Assembly: GCF_002154725.1 (NCBI RefSeq) | Contig: NZ_MTAW01000132.1 | Coordinates: 1 to 64,000 of the forward strand | DNA length: 64,000 bases | DNA from: Nostoc sp. 106C | GTDB taxonomy: Bacteria; Cyanobacteriota; Cyanobacteriia; Cyanobacteriales; Nostocaceae | Reading direction: 5' to 3' | Shown: positions 54,315 through 63,000 of the stretch, one piece after another | How positions within the stretch are numbered: the first letter of the stretch is position 1 | Layout of the letters: each line of letters begins with the position of its first letter | Notes under the pieces: model-generated | The model's database searches: none | The model's input: the letters and a program-made list of their open reading frames with translations, nothing else | Told to the model about the DNA's origin: nothing | Position numbers and translations under genes: made by a program

Positions 54315-55097
54315 TTAACTCGAAGCACTAGTATAAAAACGCAACGCAAACCGCCAAAACCAGGTGGAGACAAAAAATAGCCCTAATGCCAACACTACGG
54401 CACCTATTAACCAGGTAATTTGTCCTCGGCCTAACATAGCTTCTGCTGGGACTGTAGTTAAAAAAACTACTGGTACTACGAATGTAAAGAAAAAGCGGTA
54501 AGCAGCGGGATAAGCTGCAATTGGATATCTTCCAGCTTCTAATAACCCCCGTAACACTTCGGTAACGTTGTATATTTTCACAAACCAGATGCTAGTGGCT
54601 CCCAGTATAAACCACAGGCTATAAAGAATTACCAAGCCCAACAATAAGGGCACTGCACTGACTAAATAGTTGTTGAGAGTTAAGCCGAGGCGCATACCTG
54701 CATAGGCAATAATCGCACTACCAAAAACTAAATCTGGCAAACCCCAAGGGGAAAGGGTGTGAGTAGAAAGCCAAAACTGACTGCGGATAGGTTTGAGGAG
54801 GACAAAATCTAAAGTACCTTCCTGCACATGGCGGACAATGCTATTCAAGTTAGGAGCTAGAAAGGTAGAGGAAAAACCTTGTAACAGAGTAAAAATCCCT
54901 AGCACTACTAAAGCGGCGTTCCATGACCAGCCAGCAAAAGTGTAGCCAGTACGGTAAAACAAGAATAGCCCAAACAGGCTACCAACGAGATTACCCAAGC
55001 TGGTGATGGTAGCGACGATAAAGTTAACGCGATACTCCATCTCAGCTGCGATCGCAGTACTCCAAAATAGTTTCAGGACTTTCAAATATCTCTGCAT
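54315..55097 (-). CDS. ABC-2 family transporter permease
   Basis: This 260-residue protein has six membrane helices and the pattern of the ABC-2/DUF990 permeases (AAEMEYRVNFIVATITSLG at the start, then LVLLKPIRSQFWLS-like HVQEGTLDFVLLKPIRSQ, and late FFVSTWFWRFALRFYTS). Members form exporters with a separate ATPase subunit. No ATPase gene is adjacent here, so the partner must be elsewhere. The substrate is unknown. Confidence 0.85.
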   Translation of the reverse strand: MQRYLKVLKLFWSTAIAAEMEYRVNFIVATITSLGNLVGSLFGLFLFYRTGYTFAGWSWNAALVVLGIFTLLQGFSSTFLAPNLNSIVRHVQEGTLDFVLLKPIRSQFWLSTHTLSPWGLPDLVFGSAIIAYAGMRLGLTLNNYLVSAVPLLLGLVILYSLWFILGATSIWFVKIYNVTEVLRGLLEAGRYPIAAYPAAYRFFFTFVVPVVFLTTVPAEAMLGRGQITWLIGAVVLALGLFFVSTWFWRFALRFYTSASS

Positions 55098-55246
55098 CTT
55101 GCCCCATTAACCCAAAATCTAGCGTTTGTCATTAATATTTTGTAGATAAAACAATATATTTACGGAAAATTAATATTATTTTGCGTTCCAAAAAATTACC
55201 AAACGTTAAGATGTTGTATGTTTATGCTTAAAAGGTAAAATATTCT

Positions 55247-55858
55247 ATGCATTTCGATTTACAAGAAATAGTTAAATCACTCGGCTATTTTGGTGTATGG
55301 GGAATTATATTTGCTGAGTCTGGCTTGCTAATTGGATTTTTCTTGCCAGGGGATAGTTTACTGTTTACTGCTGGATTTTTAGCATCTTTGCCCCAATCAG
55401 GTCTTAATATTTGGGTGCTGATTTTTGGTTCTTTTGTTTGTGCAGTTCTTGGTGATAATGTTGGCTATGCTACTGGATACAGATTTGGTAGAAAATTATT
55501 TAGTAAAGAAGATTCATGGTTATTTCATAAAAAACATATCATTAAAACCCAAGATTTTTATGAGAAACATGGTAAGAAAACAATTGTTTTAGCGCGTTTT
55601 GTACCGATTGTGCGAACTTTTGCCCCAATTGTTGCAGGCATTGGTGCTATGCAGTATCGGACGTTTATGTCATATAACTTAATCGGTGGCTTTGTGTGGA
55701 CATTTGGTATTACCTTTCTAGGATTTTTCTTAGGAAAATCTTTGCCACCGGAACAAGTAGATAAATATTTATTACCAATTGTTGGATTGATTATAGTTGT
55801 TTCTTTAATACCATCGATTATTCATATAATTCAGGAAAATAGAGGTAATAAAGAATAA
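55247..55858 (+). CDS. DedA family membrane protein
   Basis: The 203-residue membrane protein has the DedA pattern: GIIFAESGLLIGFFLPGDSLL with acidic and GDS residues in a re-entrant loop, DNVGYATGYRFGRKLF and RFVPIVRTFAPIVAGIGAM, followed by two closing helices. DedA proteins are proposed lipid scramblases or flippases for polyprenyl phosphates and phospholipids. It is transcribed away from the ABC-2 permease gene. Confidence 0.92.
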   Translation: MHFDLQEIVKSLGYFGVWGIIFAESGLLIGFFLPGDSLLFTAGFLASLPQSGLNIWVLIFGSFVCAVLGDNVGYATGYRFGRKLFSKEDSWLFHKKHIIKTQDFYEKHGKKTIVLARFVPIVRTFAPIVAGIGAMQYRTFMSYNLIGGFVWTFGITFLGFFLGKSLPPEQVDKYLLPIVGLIIVVSLIPSIIHIIQENRGNKE

Positions 55859-56965
55859 AATTACTTTTGCTGTTCACCTGACCTCAGCATAAACTCAAGA
55901 ATATACTTGTAGGAATTACAAGCATAGTCGATTAACGCTTGTTAGCCCTAAAAGGCTTGTTATTACCCACATGTGATAAATCTCCACTTCGTTGCTAAAG
56001 GACTTCGGAATGGCATTCTTAGGCTAATAGTTGCAGTCTACTGAAATAGACTAAGCAAAGATTGCAGTGGGAGCATCTCACTTTTTTACAACGTCATTGC
56101 GTTGGCGGAACGCCTTCCCGCAGGGTACGAAACGAAGTGCAGTGAAGCAATCGCAAAATCTCGCATGACGAACAAATCTATGCGATTGCTACCCTACCCT
56201 TCGGGAACGACTACTCTGCGAGAACGCCTCCGGCGAACGTCGAACGGGAAGGCTCCGCCTACGTCGTACCTCCTCGCAATGACGATTATATTATCGTTGC
56301 AAAATAAAAACTAGGATGCACCCGATTGCAGTCCACTTGAGTAGACTTGCGCTATTATCACGGAACTTCAGATCTGGGAAGAATAACACGAGAGCGTCAT
56401 ACTTTGACTGTTAGAAAAATTTGAGTAACGACAAGACTTGTAGATCCTCATCAGTCTAGCTTCCCGCAGATTAGTAAGTGGTGAGTCCAGTCCTGTTCGG
56501 CGTTCGCCGGAGGCGTTCTCGCAGAGTAGCCGTTCCCGTTCCCTCAAAGAGGGTTCCCGCAGGGTAGGGTAGGCGGGTTTCCCGCCGTAGGAAACTGGCG
56601 AACCCAGAGGGCGTCGGAAGCCAATAACAGAGAACGGCTTTGATGAGTCAATATGCACTGTCAGATAACTCGCATATTTTTTGAGCAAATTGGAATTTTA
56701 AACCATCCTCTAATGCTTCTAGTAGAAGAGATAGTTAATCAGAAATGCATATACTGCAATTACCAAGCAATAGTTTGACAAGCTTCTAGTAAAAGACCTG
56801 CTAGAAGCTTTTTCTTAACTTCAAGGTGGTATCTATCGAAAGATATATTAGCAAGTTATGTATTCCTCAAGGTATTCAATAATTAGTTCTGTTGATAGAT
56901 TGGTTGCTCATGATACGACTGTTACTATTTTTTTCAGTAAAAAACCTTTAATAAATAGTGAACTT
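55859..56965. other. 1.1-kb gap filled by palindromic repeats
   Basis: No gene is credible here. In order, the region contains a GCTAATAG/AGTCTACT palindrome (56023-56052), the second MITE-like element (56092-56284), a half-related palindrome (56330-56347) and another G/C-rich repeat (56486-56640, with GGCGTTCGCCGGAGGCGTTC). The minus-strand frame over 56368-56688 lies inside the last. Confidence 0.65.
56092..56284. mobile_element. MITE-like element, CGTCATTGCG terminal inverted repeats
   Basis: The element is 193 bp, with CGTCATTGCG (56092-56101) and CGCAATGACG (56275-56284) as perfect termini. Internal pieces (GAACGCC..GGCGAACG, CCCTTCGGGAACGACTACTC) match those of the element at 2138-2341, although the order and orientation of pieces differ. 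It has no coding capacity. Confidence 0.65.
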
Positions 56966-57238
56966 ATGAACATTATTGCTTGGATTGTTTTAGGTCTAAT
57001 TGCTGGCGCTATTGCTAAAGCTATCTATCCCGGACGCCAAGGCGGTGGCATTCTGGCAACAATCATCTTAGGCATCATCGGTGCTTTTATTGGCGGTAGC
57101 CTGGGTGTATTCTTCACTACAGGAAGATTAGCTTTAGCAGCTCCTACTCTGAGCATTCCTGGTATCTTAGTGGCAGTTCTTGGTGCAATTATTGCTGTCT
57201 TTTTGTGGAACTTACTAAACCGCCACAGCGCTGTGTAA
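56966..57238 (+). CDS. GlsB/YeaQ/YmgE-type stress membrane protein
   Basis: The 90-residue protein has three hydrophobic helices with glycine-rich turns: IIAWIVLGLIAGAIAKAIYPG, ILATIILGIIGAFIGGSLGV and GILVAVLGAIIAVFLWNLL. This is the transglycosylase-associated/GlsB pattern. The ATG at 56966 fits the family; an upstream in-frame ATG adds an unrelated segment. Members are induced by general stress, and their mechanism is unknown. Confidence 0.88.
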   Translation: MNIIAWIVLGLIAGAIAKAIYPGRQGGGILATIILGIIGAFIGGSLGVFFTTGRLALAAPTLSIPGILVAVLGAIIAVFLWNLLNRHSAV

Positions 57239-57321
57239 ACAAATAAAGTCATGGACTATTAATCGTAGACATCGGGGAATCAGTTTAACGATTTTTTAGT
57301 TTTGAATCCAACTAAGAAGTT

Positions 57322-57361
57322 AGCGCTTACCTAGTAGTTAGGGAAGCGCTATTATTTTTTT
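57322..57361 (+). terminator. Rho-independent terminator of the GlsB-type gene
   Basis: AGCGCTTACCTA and TAGGGAAGCGCT form an imperfect stem with a short loop, directly followed by ATTA and a run of Ts. It lies about 85 bp after the stop codon of the plus-strand membrane protein gene. Confidence 0.75.
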
Positions 57362-58114
57362 GATATAAAAATGTTTGTAAGCCTGATTTCATAAATGCTT
57401 TGATAATTAGAAATCTTGGTTATACAGATTTAAAGATTTACAGCGAATTTCATTTGAGTGAGGTACACCTGTAGCGGGCTTTCCGTTCCGCACCACAAGA
57501 AGTATATGATTAATTTTTGTACCTTATATACCTACTATCTGCTGTAATTTTAATTAACATCTATCAATATTTATTGAGAATCTTCACGCAAGAATCAGGG
57601 TTATGAAATTAAATTGCGGAAAATATTTTTTGGCTTAAGTATGCGAGTAGTTGATGCAAGTTATAAAGTAGCTATTGATGCTGGAAGAGATAGCGATCGC
57701 ATTTTTTGGCTAAATCTCCTTTTAAGATGGTGTATGCGAAGTCTGAGGTAAAATTTGTTATCTATACCTCAGTATTTCTTTAGGCTACGGTTATGCTGCG
57801 ATCGTTGCCACTTTTATTGGTCAATTAAATTAACTTGATGCAATCTTATCTAGTTTAGTCATGGCAGTTTATCGGTAGACAGCGAATTGCAGATTAAACT
57901 GGGGCTACCCTTAGCCTTTGGCTGGAATATTTTGGTAGATTTTATTCTTTTTTCTTTTGGTAACGGATATATTAATTTACAATCGATTGCAAATTAGGCA
58001 AGCGGGAACAAAAATTTAAGGTACTATTCAACAGGCCAGGATTACAAAAGGGGGAAGTTGGGCTTGAGTAAGACAACAAGTGTAATTCATGACTGAAGTG
58101 TAAGGAGTGTTAAG
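57362..58114. other. AT-rich intergenic region, no gene recognised
   Basis: The 753 bp between the terminator and the deacetylase gene contain only small AT-rich frames, the best of which (57641-57751, 36 residues) has no supporting feature. The region should hold the deacetylase promoter. Confidence 0.5.
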
Positions 58115-59029
58115 GTGGCTACCCAGAGGATATCGCAAGTTTTACAAGTAGGAATAGTTATAGTAGTGATTGCTACTGGTGCTTTAAGTCTGAGTCTGCT
58201 CAATGGTGGGCTGCACCAAAAATTTGCAATCAAAAAGCCAACGGATAAGAGTGTAAAAGGTGGGTCTAACAGCGCAACGTCCCAAAATGTTACACCCGCC
58301 AAAAACTTAATTGTAGAAGTGCCAAAACCATTTCAGAGACAAACCATTTATCAAGCGAAGCTGAAAGCAACTGAGAAAGTGATTGCCTTAACTTTTGATG
58401 ATGGCCCAGGCCCGAAAAACACCGTACAGGTATTAGAGATTTTAAAGAAAAATCACATTAAAGCTACATTTTTTGTGCTTGGGGAAATGGTGCAAGCTTA
58501 TCCTCAAATTGCCAAACAAGTAGTGGCTGATGGTCATGATCTTGGTAACCATACTTGGCACCATTGGTATCGTCAGATGGATACAGCTACGGCGGCCAGT
58601 GAAATTGATCGCACAGCAGATATTATTTATAAAACTACAGGGGTAAAAACCGCTTTGTTCCGTCCACCTGGAGGCTATCTGCATAATGGATTAGCTGACT
58701 ATGCCAAAAATCAGAATTACGCTGTCATGATGTGGTCAAGTCTTTCAGGGGATGCTGACCGTCATTCCCCACAGGTGGCAGGAATGATTAAAAATGTAGT
58801 TAATGCTGCAAAACCAGGCTCAATTGTGCTGATGCACGATGGTGGTGGAAATCATTCTCGGACTGTAAAAGCTTTACCAGGTATTATTGCTGGTCTTAAG
58901 GCCAAGGGTTATAAATGTGTGACAGTATCGGAACTGCTGGAAATGCAAGCTAAAGAAGAAGCTACAGCAATGAAAGCCTTACCTGCGGTTACAAAGAATG
59001 AACCTGCAAACAATCAGCCTCATCAATAG
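58115..59029 (+). CDS. Polysaccharide deacetylase (NodB), membrane-anchored
   Basis: The 304-residue protein starts at a GTG after AAGGAG. Residues 8-30 are a signal anchor. The NodB domain has TFDDGPGPKN (metal Asp and catalytic Asp), HTWHHW (the two metal His), FRPPGG and IVLMHDGGG, so it should be an active metal-dependent deacetylase facing the periplasm. Targets of such enzymes are peptidoglycan or exopolysaccharide N-acetyl groups. The tail after residue 275 is K/A/N-rich and variable. Confidence 0.92.
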   Translation: MATQRISQVLQVGIVIVVIATGALSLSLLNGGLHQKFAIKKPTDKSVKGGSNSATSQNVTPAKNLIVEVPKPFQRQTIYQAKLKATEKVIALTFDDGPGPKNTVQVLEILKKNHIKATFFVLGEMVQAYPQIAKQVVADGHDLGNHTWHHWYRQMDTATAASEIDRTADIIYKTTGVKTALFRPPGGYLHNGLADYAKNQNYAVMMWSSLSGDADRHSPQVAGMIKNVVNAAKPGSIVLMHDGGGNHSRTVKALPGIIAGLKAKGYKCVTVSELLEMQAKEEATAMKALPAVTKNEPANNQPHQ

Positions 59030-59213
59030 TGATATTCTCAGGGCAGAAAGCTCATTCAACAAGAATGCCTGCTTCTATTTGGAAAATATTTCTGTGCTAC
59101 CTATTGATGAATGGAATAAGTTTAGTGTACAAAAACTTGAATCACTAAAGCACTAAGAAAAAAAGGGTTTTTATCTGTCCTACTTTACGCAGTTCAGAAA
59201 TTTTTAATTTTGA

Positions 59214-60092
59214 ATGTTGCAACCTCCATCTTTTCAACCAATTACTCAACGCACAGCGTTAAAATTACCTAATAATGCCAGAGTTGCTGTTTGGGTAGTA
59301 ATGAATGTCGAACACTTCACCTTTGGCAAACTGGGAACAGCAATTCAACCCCATTTAAATAGTTACCCAGAAATAGCTAATTATGGTTGGCGAGACTACG
59401 GTAATCGTATAGGCATTTGGCGGTTATTTGAACTATTTGCTGAGTTAGAAATTCCCGTAACAGCAGCAGTGAATGGCGAAATTTGCCCGCTTTATCCGGA
59501 GATTATGACAGCCATGCAGCAATATGGTTGGGAAATAATGGCGCATGGGATTAATAATTCTACTGGACACAGTGGCATGAATCTGCAAGTAGAAACCGAG
59601 ATAATTAATCAAACTTTAGATTTACTGCGTCAAGCTACTGCTAAAACTCCTAAAGGCTGGTTAACACCTGGATTTTCGATTACAGAATCAACTTTTGAAC
59701 TATTACATAATGCCGGAATTGTTTACTCTGCTGACTGGGTAAATGATGACCAGCCCTATTGGTATTCTTTACCTAATGGTCGTTTGTTGGCTATTCCTTA
59801 TACTATAGAAGCAAATGATATCAGTTTGTGTTTAAGTAATCGGTTTTCGGGTGGAGAATTTGCTCAAGCTATTCAAGACCAATTTGACCAACTGTGGCAG
59901 GAAGGAGAAAATCAAGCAAGGGTAATGGCGATTGGACTACATCCATTTATTGTGGGTCAACCGCTACGGCTAAAGTATTTAAAGCAATGTTTATTACATA
60001 TTAAAAATAAATCTGATACCTGGTTAACTACAGGTGAAGGTATTTATGAATGGATTAATAAACCACAGATGAACACAGATAAATACAGATAA
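59214..60092 (+). CDS. PuuE-type allantoinase / polysaccharide deacetylase family
   Basis: The 292-residue cytosolic protein follows the PuuE branch of the deacetylase family: VWVVMNVEHFTFGKLG, YGWRDYGNRIGIWRLFELF, EIMAHGINNSTGHSGM and GWLTPGFS. PuuE enzymes hydrolyse allantoin to allantoate without a zinc site of the classical amidohydrolase type. The allA gene follows 69 bp later, supporting purine catabolism. The last residues (KPQMNTDKYR) are encoded by a copy of the CACAGATGAACACAGAT repeat, so the original stop has been replaced. Confidence 0.8.
   Translation: MLQPPSFQPITQRTALKLPNNARVAVWVVMNVEHFTFGKLGTAIQPHLNSYPEIANYGWRDYGNRIGIWRLFELFAELEIPVTAAVNGEICPLYPEIMTAMQQYGWEIMAHGINNSTGHSGMNLQVETEIINQTLDLLRQATAKTPKGWLTPGFSITESTFELLHNAGIVYSADWVNDDQPYWYSLPNGRLLAIPYTIEANDISLCLSNRFSGGEFAQAIQDQFDQLWQEGENQARVMAIGLHPFIVGQPLRLKYLKQCLLHIKNKSDTWLTTGEGIYEWINKPQMNTDKYR
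60064..60090. repeat. CACAGAT..AACACAGATAAAT repeat overlapping a gene end
   Basis: CACAGATGAACACAGATAAA and the following TACAGAT lie at the 3' end of the PuuE-like gene and supply its last codons and stop. Related copies are at 13404-13441 and 17890-17928. Confidence 0.65.
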
Positions 60093-60161
60093 TTATTCAA
60101 ATTATTGGTTTTGATCGGCGGTTAAAAATCTTTATTTATCTAAACTTCTACAACCAGAATT

Positions 60162-60749
60162 ATGAATATTTCTCCTACTAATGTTTTAAAAATCCCTGTA
60201 ATTGATGCCAATATAGAAAACACCAAACCCTATGGTCATCTATTAGGCGATGATGTCAGTAAGCCTGGCTTAGGAATTCCCTTTTATCAAGAACGAGTAT
60301 TAGAAGGCGAAAATATTGACTTTACCTATCGGGGAACAGCTACTTTTAGAACAGCAAAAATTCTGCCAGGATATCCGCCGATTATTTGGTTAGAACGTCA
60401 TATGCACATGACCCAAATGTTTATTGGTTTGGGACAAGCACCATTTATTATGGTGATGGCACCACCTAATCATGAAAATGACGAAAACTTGCCTAATTTA
60501 AATCAAGTACAAGCACTGCGGTTTCCTGCTGGTTACGGACTTTTGCTGCATATTGGCACCTGGCATGATTTTCCCATAGCGTGCGATCGCCCTGTGGTTG
60601 TTCTCACTGCCAATTCTGATGAAGTTGTTACTGCTTTGAGTCAAATGCAGACACCAGGTGAAATGAATCAAGGCGATGTGTATAAAATATCGCTGCTCAA
60701 AAGATTAAATTGTGAAGTTCACTTGGAAGTTGAGTCCTCCCGTGTATAA
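60162..60749 (+). CDS. allA: Ureidoglycolate lyase (AllA) family protein
   Basis: The 195-residue cupin-like protein has YGHLLGDDVSKP near residue 23, LERHMHMTQMFIGLGQAPF (His-rich metal or substrate site) and LLLHIGTWHDFPI near residue 130. This is the AllA/ureidoglycolate lyase pattern, an enzyme that splits ureidoglycolate to glyoxylate and urea. It lies directly downstream of the PuuE-like gene, so both should serve allantoin use as a nitrogen source. Confidence 0.82.
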   Translation: MNISPTNVLKIPVIDANIENTKPYGHLLGDDVSKPGLGIPFYQERVLEGENIDFTYRGTATFRTAKILPGYPPIIWLERHMHMTQMFIGLGQAPFIMVMAPPNHENDENLPNLNQVQALRFPAGYGLLLHIGTWHDFPIACDRPVVVLTANSDEVVTALSQMQTPGEMNQGDVYKISLLKRLNCEVHLEVESSRV

Positions 60750-60941
60750 GTTTTTGGCGTTGATGAATATCGCTAAAAAAAGCGAGGAAACCCCACGCCT
60801 ACAAATGCATCTGTCGCCTTATTTTTTGAATTGGTAATAACGGGAGTTCGATGTATTCAAAGAACCCCACTTCCATTCCTCTCCCCGTTGCGGGGAGAGG
60901 CTTAAAAAGCTGATGTTTCCGTTGTGATAAGTAACCACGCA

Positions 60942-61083
60942 AAATTAATTAACCTGAGTTCGGGATAAGCTGAAACCCTCATTACGCTGTTACTTAATTC
61001 TAGGATCTGTCAACGTGCTTGTGCTGTTTCAGCCATTTAACGTTGAATAAACCTCCTTAACCCGAACTGACGTTAATTAATTA
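60942..61083. mobile_element. MITE-like element, AATTAATTAAC..GTTCGGG termini
   Basis: The left arm AATTAATTAACCTGAGTTCGGG and the right arm, which in reverse reads AATTAATTAACGTCAGTTCGGG (each quoted in part), form an imperfect 25-27 bp inverted repeat around 142 bp. It has no coding capacity. It resembles a miniature derivative of an insertion sequence. Confidence 0.55.
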
Positions 61084-61721
61084 TGTTTTACTACTTAAAT
61101 TTAATTTTCTCCCCAAAATAAGAAATTGTATGCCCCTCTCGGCATCGGAGAGCGGTTGGGGAGAGGTTCATCGAACTCACATTGCTATTATTCTCGATTA
61201 CGCTTAATAACGCTAATTTCAGCCTAAAAACCGAAAATTTCAACTCAAAAAACTTTTTTATTTCTGAGTTTTACCTTATTGTTCGGCGAAGTTTAAAAAT
61301 ACTGACTGCTCATTAAGTCAGTTATTTTAACAATCTGTAATATTTTGCCAATTACCAGCTAAATAAGCAATTTCAGCAATTACAGCCACCATAGGAATGC
61401 ACTTTTTAGTTTACAAAACTAAATAATCTAGGGGGTAATTAGTAATTACGAATTATGTTGAAGTTGATCCCCATTTATTTTTAGTTCTATGTCCAACGAC
61501 TGTAATTAGCATAGGTTTTTACCTTTTTTTAGCGATTTTATTTGCTTAAATTAGAGGATTTTGGCATGAAGAACACATATATTCCCTGGCGACTAGTACC
61601 GCTTCTCTACGAGACGCTGCGCGAAGGCAAAATTCATCAATCACAAATCATAAGTAATTTGCAGAGTCTGATTTTCTACTAGCTTGGGCAGAAAAGAGTT
61701 GTTTTTATCGCCCCTGCCTTC

Positions 61722-61748
61722 ATTTCCGTCCCCATGAGGAGATGAAAC
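61722..61748 (+). promoter_or_regulatory. Solitary CRISPR-repeat-like hairpin in the cas6 leader
   Basis: The 27 bases hold a small stem TCCCC-ATGA-GGAGA (one mismatch) followed by the 8 bases GATGAAAC. Cyanobacterial CRISPR repeats typically end this way, and Cas6 cuts at the base of the hairpin to leave an 8-base 5' handle. There is one copy only, 39 bp before the cas6 start, with no spacer array. It may be an array relic or a Cas6 binding site that controls its own mRNA. Confidence 0.45.
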
Positions 61749-61787
61749 AAGGTAAAATATTTAACGTTATTTGTATAGCAAGCAGCG

Positions 61788-62939
61788 ATGGCAAGAGCAG
61801 CTACATCTACCAGTCGCAAAGCCAAGTCCAAGTCTGTGCCAGCTTCCTCTCTTCCCACTTGGACAGCTGACACTGAATTGGTAGGATTGGTGTTTGACCT
61901 TGAGGCAACTAATTCTAGTGCCCTCTATTCTCAGTACACAATTGGACTCCATGCCTGGTTTCTGGATCAAGTACGGCAATTCAATCCGGAACTTTCGGCT
62001 TACCTTCATGATGGCGAGTCAGAAAAGCCCTTCAATATTTCGGCGCTGGAAGGTCAACTTGTTCCTAGTGGGAAACAACTGCAACTAGAAGCAAAGCAAA
62101 TTTATCGTTGGCACGTCAACGCCCTTTCTCAAAGGGTGGCGCAGTTTATCAGTCAATGGTTAACTCAACTGCCGCAAACCTTAGCTTTAAGAGATGCACC
62201 TTTACAAATTAAACAGGTAAGTATTGCCCATCCACCAACCACCTACGCGCAATTGTTGCAGTCATCTATAGAGAAAAAAACTAACGTCAGTCTCAGCTTT
62301 GTCTCACCCACCAGCTTTCGCCGCAAAGGTCATCATTTCCCTCTCCCTGTGCCTGTAAATCTCTTTCATAGCTACCTGCGTCGCTGGAATGACTTTTCGG
62401 GAATGATTGTAGAACCAGAATCTTTTCTCGAATGGATAGACGAAGGGGTAATCATCCACCAACATCGCTTGGAGTCAGTAAAAGTGGCAGCTGGTAAACG
62501 CGGTTCGGTGACTGGGTTCACAGGAGCAATTTCCTGTGGTTTAAGTAAAGCCGCTTTAGCTAATGCTGAATTTACCCAGTTGTTTTATGCCTTAGTCAGA
62601 CTTGCGCCTTACTGCGGTACAGGACACAAAACCACCTTTGGGCTGGGGCAAACGCGTTTAGAGTGGCTAGAACGAGAACCAACTACACCCACAGAGTTGC
62701 TGACAAATATATTGGGTGAACGTATTGCCGAACTGACAGCGCTATTTACTGCTCAACGAAAACGCACAGGAGGCGATCGCACTGATAAAATTGCTTCTAC
62801 ATGGGCAACGATTTTGGCTCGGCGGGAAATGGGGGAATCATTGCAAGTAATAGCTCAAGATTTGGAGATGCCCTATACTACTGTGAAAACTTACGTAAAA
62901 TTAGCGCGCCGGGCGCTGAAGCAAGAAAATCTGGAATGA
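61788..62939 (+). CDS. cas6: Cas6-family CRISPR endoribonuclease with C-terminal HTH
   Basis: The 383-residue protein contains the Cas6 RAMP pattern, with LPVPVNLFHSYLRRWNDF in the middle and the glycine-rich end FTGAISCGLSKAALANAEF then GTGHKTTFGLGQTRL (about residues 243-288). Cas6 cuts CRISPR precursor RNA in the repeat. The C-terminal 90 residues form a separate helical part ending in a sigma-region-4-like HTH (ARREMGESLQVIAQDLEMPY, TTVKTYVKLARRAL). No other cas gene or array is in the window. A CRISPR-repeat-like hairpin lies in its leader. Confidence 0.85.
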   Translation: MARAATSTSRKAKSKSVPASSLPTWTADTELVGLVFDLEATNSSALYSQYTIGLHAWFLDQVRQFNPELSAYLHDGESEKPFNISALEGQLVPSGKQLQLEAKQIYRWHVNALSQRVAQFISQWLTQLPQTLALRDAPLQIKQVSIAHPPTTYAQLLQSSIEKKTNVSLSFVSPTSFRRKGHHFPLPVPVNLFHSYLRRWNDFSGMIVEPESFLEWIDEGVIIHQHRLESVKVAAGKRGSVTGFTGAISCGLSKAALANAEFTQLFYALVRLAPYCGTGHKTTFGLGQTRLEWLEREPTTPTELLTNILGERIAELTALFTAQRKRTGGDRTDKIASTWATILARREMGESLQVIAQDLEMPYTTVKTYVKLARRALKQENLE

Positions 62940-63000
62940 CGCAAGAAGGCTATGTTTACCTTAGGTCATTCCAAAAACCGATGGTAGTCCTCGTCAAGCA

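Larger units (their letters stand above)
60750..61787. other. 1-kb gap with repeats and a CRISPR-repeat-like hairpin
   Basis: The gap carries CTCTCCCCGTTGCGGGGAGAGG (near 60877), a 142-bp MITE-like element (60942-61083), a second GGGGAGAGG-type repeat near 61135-61170, and a heptad-like repeat CTTCTCTACGAGACGCTGCG near 61602-61621. At its right end is the CRISPR-repeat-like sequence (61722-61748) before cas6. No protein gene is seen. Confidence 0.6.

Noticed and set aside
56368-56688. 106-residue minus-strand ORF
   Set aside because: It lies in a G/C-rich palindromic repeat and translates repeat modules.
57641-57751. 36-residue plus-strand ORF
   Set aside because: No ribosome-binding site or motif; AT-rich intergenic context.
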